In this document: positions 6,026-6,908 of the stretch, piece by piece | Position numbering within the stretch: position 1 is the stretch's first letter | Layout of the letters: each line of letters begins with the position of its first letter | Source: Gammaproteobacteria bacterium | GTDB taxonomy: Bacteria; Pseudomonadota; Gammaproteobacteria; GCA-001735895 | Direction: 5' to 3' | NCBI GenBank assembly: GCA_003231795.1 | Contig: QIJI01000362.1 | Coordinates: forward strand, 1 to 6,908 | Length of the DNA stretch: 6,908 nucleotides | The notes under the pieces: model-generated | What the model was told of the DNA's origin: nothing | Database searches by the model: none | Seen by the model: the letters and a program-made list of their open reading frames with translations, nothing else | Position numbers and translations under genes: made by a program

Positions 6026-6729
6026 TGACTAACCTGGATCGCAAAAATCTGATCGATTCCATTACGCGCCAGGCCCAGCATACTGTTAAGTTCGCTTTCA
6101 TCAAAAGCAGCGGCTTCGGCGGTACCCTGGACCTCGATAAATCCACCTTTGTTGTTCATTACGATATTCATATCGGTATCGGCATTAGAGTCTTCCGCGT
6201 AGTCGAGATCGAGCACCGCCTGGCCCTGGTAAATACCAACCGATATCGCTGCCACCTGGCACTCGATCGGAGTGGTTGCGAGTTCTCCGGCATCGATCAA
6301 TTTCCGGATCGCTTCTGATAATGCAACCCAGGCACCGGTGATAGACGCGGTGCGGGTGCCACCATCTGCCTGAATCACATCGCAATCTATGGTGATGGTC
6401 CGCTCACCGAGTTTTTTCATATCGATGCAGGCGCGTAAAGCACGTCCGATCAAACGCTGGATTTCCATGGTCCGACCGCCCTGGCGCCCACTGCTTGCTT
6501 CCCGGCGCATGCGACTGCCGGTTGAGCGCGGCAACATGCCGTACTCCGCGGTGACCCATCCGCTTCCTTTGCCACGCAGAAATCCCGGCACCGAATTATC
6601 GATTGAAGCGGTACAGATGACCCGTGTATCACCGCATTCGATCAGCACCGAACCATCGGCGTGTTTTATAAAGTGACGGGTGATATTGATTTGTCTTAGT
6701 TCGTCGGCCGCGCGGGCGCTGGGTCGCAT
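6022..6729 (-). CDS. rph: Ribonuclease PH (phosphorolytic 3'-5' exoribonuclease)
   Basis: RNase PH trims the 3' ends of tRNA precursors and other RNAs with phosphate as co-substrate, as a ring hexamer in the cytoplasm. Seen: 235 residues (E. coli functional form 238) starting MRPSARAADELR, with WVTAEYGMLPRST at 58-70, GGRTMEIQRLIGRALR containing R86, the phosphate-binding GGTRTAS at 123-129 (T125, R126), and DLDYAEDSNADTDMN with the conserved aspartates D180 and D186. The C-terminus is intact, unlike the frameshifted rph of E. coli K-12. Start: ATG at 6729, chosen because it begins the canonical MRPS and has AGAGG (6738-6742) eight bases upstream. A longer in-frame reading to 6798 would pass through the promoter and is rejected. 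First gene of the operon; its stop overlaps the rdgB GTG. Confidence 0.97.
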   Translation of the reverse strand: MRPSARAADELRQINITRHFIKHADGSVLIECGDTRVICTASIDNSVPGFLRGKGSGWVTAEYGMLPRSTGSRMRREASSGRQGGRTMEIQRLIGRALRACIDMKKLGERTITIDCDVIQADGGTRTASITGAWVALSEAIRKLIDAGELATTPIECQVAAISVGIYQGQAVLDLDYAEDSNADTDMNIVMNNKGGFIEVQGTAEAAAFDESELNSMLGLARNGIDQIFAIQVSQ

Positions 6730-6766
6730 TATGGGAACCTCTGTTATCGCTAAAAAATGAGCCGCA

Positions 6767-6795
6767 ATTATACCCATCCAGAAAAAAGTCGTCAG
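6767..6795 (-). promoter_or_regulatory. Sigma70-type promoter for rph-rdgB-hemW
   Basis: On the minus strand a perfect -10 box TATAAT (6767-6772) is separated by exactly 17 bases from CTGACG (6790-6795), a four-of-six match to the -35 consensus. This places the transcript start near 6759, about 30 bases before the rph ATG, with the AGAGG ribosome site in between. The fit of spacing and distance makes it the best promoter in the window. Confidence 0.75.
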
Positions 6796-6908
6796 CATTA
6801 GATAAGGTTTCGAGGTTTAACCCGGACAATTCACAAACATGTACGTGCCCTTGCTTGTTCTTTGATTTTACAGGAAATTATCCTCAATCGACCGGATCAA
6901 TAAGTCCG

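Noticed and set aside
6730..6798. Longer N-terminus for RNase PH
   Set aside because: The extra 23 residues are not in the family and overlap the -10 box. The ATG at 6729 starts the canonical MRPS and has a ribosome site.
6799..6908. Divergent gene at the right edge (for example yicC, often next to rph)
   Set aside because: No start codon with a sustained reading frame is visible in the last 110 bases. The ATG at 6839 stops after a few codons.

Overview
The window looks like a core-chromosome segment of a gammaproteobacterium. The evidence is a HemB with the Pseudomonas-type magnesium metal-site motif, an rph-rdgB-hemW gene order, an RNase PH and RdgB very close to the enterobacterial proteins, and a cysteine-free type B ribosomal protein L31. 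Every convincing gene lies on the minus strand, so transcription runs from right to left. I see no transposase, integrase, CRISPR array, tRNA or rRNA. This is ordinary housekeeping DNA with two odd spots.

From right to left: a good sigma70-type promoter (6767-6795) drives rph, rdgB and hemW, which overlap by 4 and 8 bases (tRNA 3' processing, nucleotide-pool cleaning, heme chaperone). Next is an AT-rich non-coding stretch of about 370 bp (3854-4227) with three tightly packed DnaA-box matches and a further box at the hemW end. Then comes rpmE2 (L31 type B) with a strong intrinsic terminator. After it lies a lipoprotein M48 metalloprotease gene that has lost its catalytic middle and is frameshifted at the scar, so it is a pseudogene. 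The left third is a second tightly packed cluster: hemB (porphobilinogen synthase), aroE (shikimate dehydrogenase) and, ATGA-coupled to aroE, the first 216 codons of a six-helix membrane protein that runs off the left edge. That protein is probably the sensor half of a signalling protein.

Functionally the window combines tetrapyrrole synthesis and heme delivery (hemB, hemW), aromatic amino acid synthesis (aroE), RNA and nucleotide quality control (rph, rdgB) and a zinc-sparing ribosomal protein. The items most worth checking are the microhomology-flanked deletion in the M48 gene and the DnaA-box cluster. I do not see a clear undescribed multi-gene system here.
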